DNA of 53,538 nucleotides. Origin: Polaribacter sp. IC066. GTDB lineage: Bacteria; Bacteroidota; Bacteroidia; Flavobacteriales; Flavobacteriaceae. Position numbers and translations under genes: made by a program. The stretch is taken from positions 1 to 53,538 of the forward strand of contig NZ_VORR01000030.1 of the NCBI RefSeq assembly GCF_007997085.1, read 5' to 3'. The stretch's first letter is position 1; each line of letters starts with the position of its first letter. The notes below the pieces were generated by a model. It worked only from the letters and a program-made list of their open reading frames with translations. It was not told the DNA's origin and did not search any database. Below are positions 53,416-53,538 of the stretch, one piece after another.

Positions 53416-53538
53416 CTATTCAGCCATTTCCGGTAGGAACGGATTTTTGCTAAAAGCAAGCTGAATATTTTCTAGTACTTTTTGTTTATTTTTTTTGAGC
53501 GTTGTAATATATCCTCTAATTCTAGCAAAATATTGTGC
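53416..53538 (-). CDS. C-terminal end of a probable transposase (partial)
   Basis: On the minus strand the frame is open from the window edge to TAG at 53416-53418. The 40 residues include QYFARIRGYITTLKKNKQKV and end LAKNPFLPEMAE. The pattern A-R-x-R-x-Y-I-x-T-x-x-K resembles the C-terminal end of IS66-type transposases (R-x-R-x-Y-x-S-T-x-R-K), so a mobile element probably continues beyond the window. This is a family impression from 40 residues. It fits with the broken gene just upstream. Confidence 0.4.
   Translation of the reverse strand, partial: AQYFARIRGYITTLKKNKQKVLENIQLAFSKNPFLPEMAE

Noticed and set aside
1..53538. tRNA, rRNA, tmRNA genes or known riboswitches
   Set aside because: Reading the intergenic regions gave no cloverleaf or T-loop pattern, and no conserved riboswitch core was recognised; a covariance scan was not possible here.

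Overview
The window comes from an AT-rich bacterial chromosome of the phylum Bacteroidota, almost certainly a marine Flavobacteriaceae member of the Polaribacter/Tenacibaculum type. The grounds are the Bacteroidota-type -7 promoter boxes (TAnnTTTG) ahead of many genes, poor Shine-Dalgarno sites, a surface protein with a type IX secretion sorting domain, a bacillithiol-system protein (YtxJ), SusD-free lipoproteins with short Flavobacterial signal peptides, and protein families typical of that group (DUF6503, DUF6671, DUF4252). Most of the window is ordinary core chromosome with short operons on both strands, separated by clear hairpin terminators. No tRNA, rRNA, CRISPR array or prophage was seen.

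Layout. 1-6.9 kb: DNA repair and stress genes (uvrA, ECF sigma factor with a 47-residue satellite ORF, an NAD(P)-binding protein, a cluster-less endonuclease III, a Bcp peroxiredoxin). 7.0-13.1 kb: one giant secreted leucine-rich-repeat protein made of four duplicated modules. 13.4-20.3 kb: an outer-membrane barrel, an orphan transketolase C-terminal half, maf-smpB, two lipoproteins and clpB. 20.5-26.6 kb: ytxJ, a DEAD/DEAH helicase, then a polyamine operon speA-speB-deoxyhypusine synthase homologue-acidic small protein. 26.7-30.7 kb: a GNAT-nitrilase fusion, then pyrC with a DUF6671 gene. 31.2-38.7 kb: a class V aminotransferase, fahA (with a decayed copy of its 3' end nearby), glyA, a Na+/H+ antiporter and rmuC. 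38.9-44.5 kb: an acyltransferase, pepT with a coupled lipoprotein, an Asp-box protein, a patatin-like lipase and a DUF72 protein. 44.9-50.1 kb: two tandem S41 peptidase-like lipoproteins diverging from an ECF sigma/membrane protein/DUF4252/DUF4252 operon. 50.2-53.5 kb: an M1 aminopeptidase, a broken formylglycine-generating-enzyme-like gene, and at the edge the end of a probable transposase.

How genes work together. speA and speB turn arginine into agmatine and then putrescine; the overlapping deoxyhypusine synthase homologue keeps the catalytic lysine and probably makes a polyamine such as homospermidine, because bacteria lack eIF5A. The sigma factor, its overlapping membrane protein and two exported DUF4252 proteins look like one cell-envelope signalling unit. 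UvrA, Nth and RmuC serve DNA repair; ClpB, SmpB, Bcp and YtxJ serve protein and redox quality control.

The least explained material is a dispersed repeat present twice (32471-32731 and 44644-44873), each copy ending in an intact ORF for a 33-residue, strongly basic peptide beginning MKLFSKSKVSFKKFA. Other items of interest are an S41 peptidase paralogue that has lost its catalytic lysine, several palindromic intergenic repeats, and the decayed fahA fragment.
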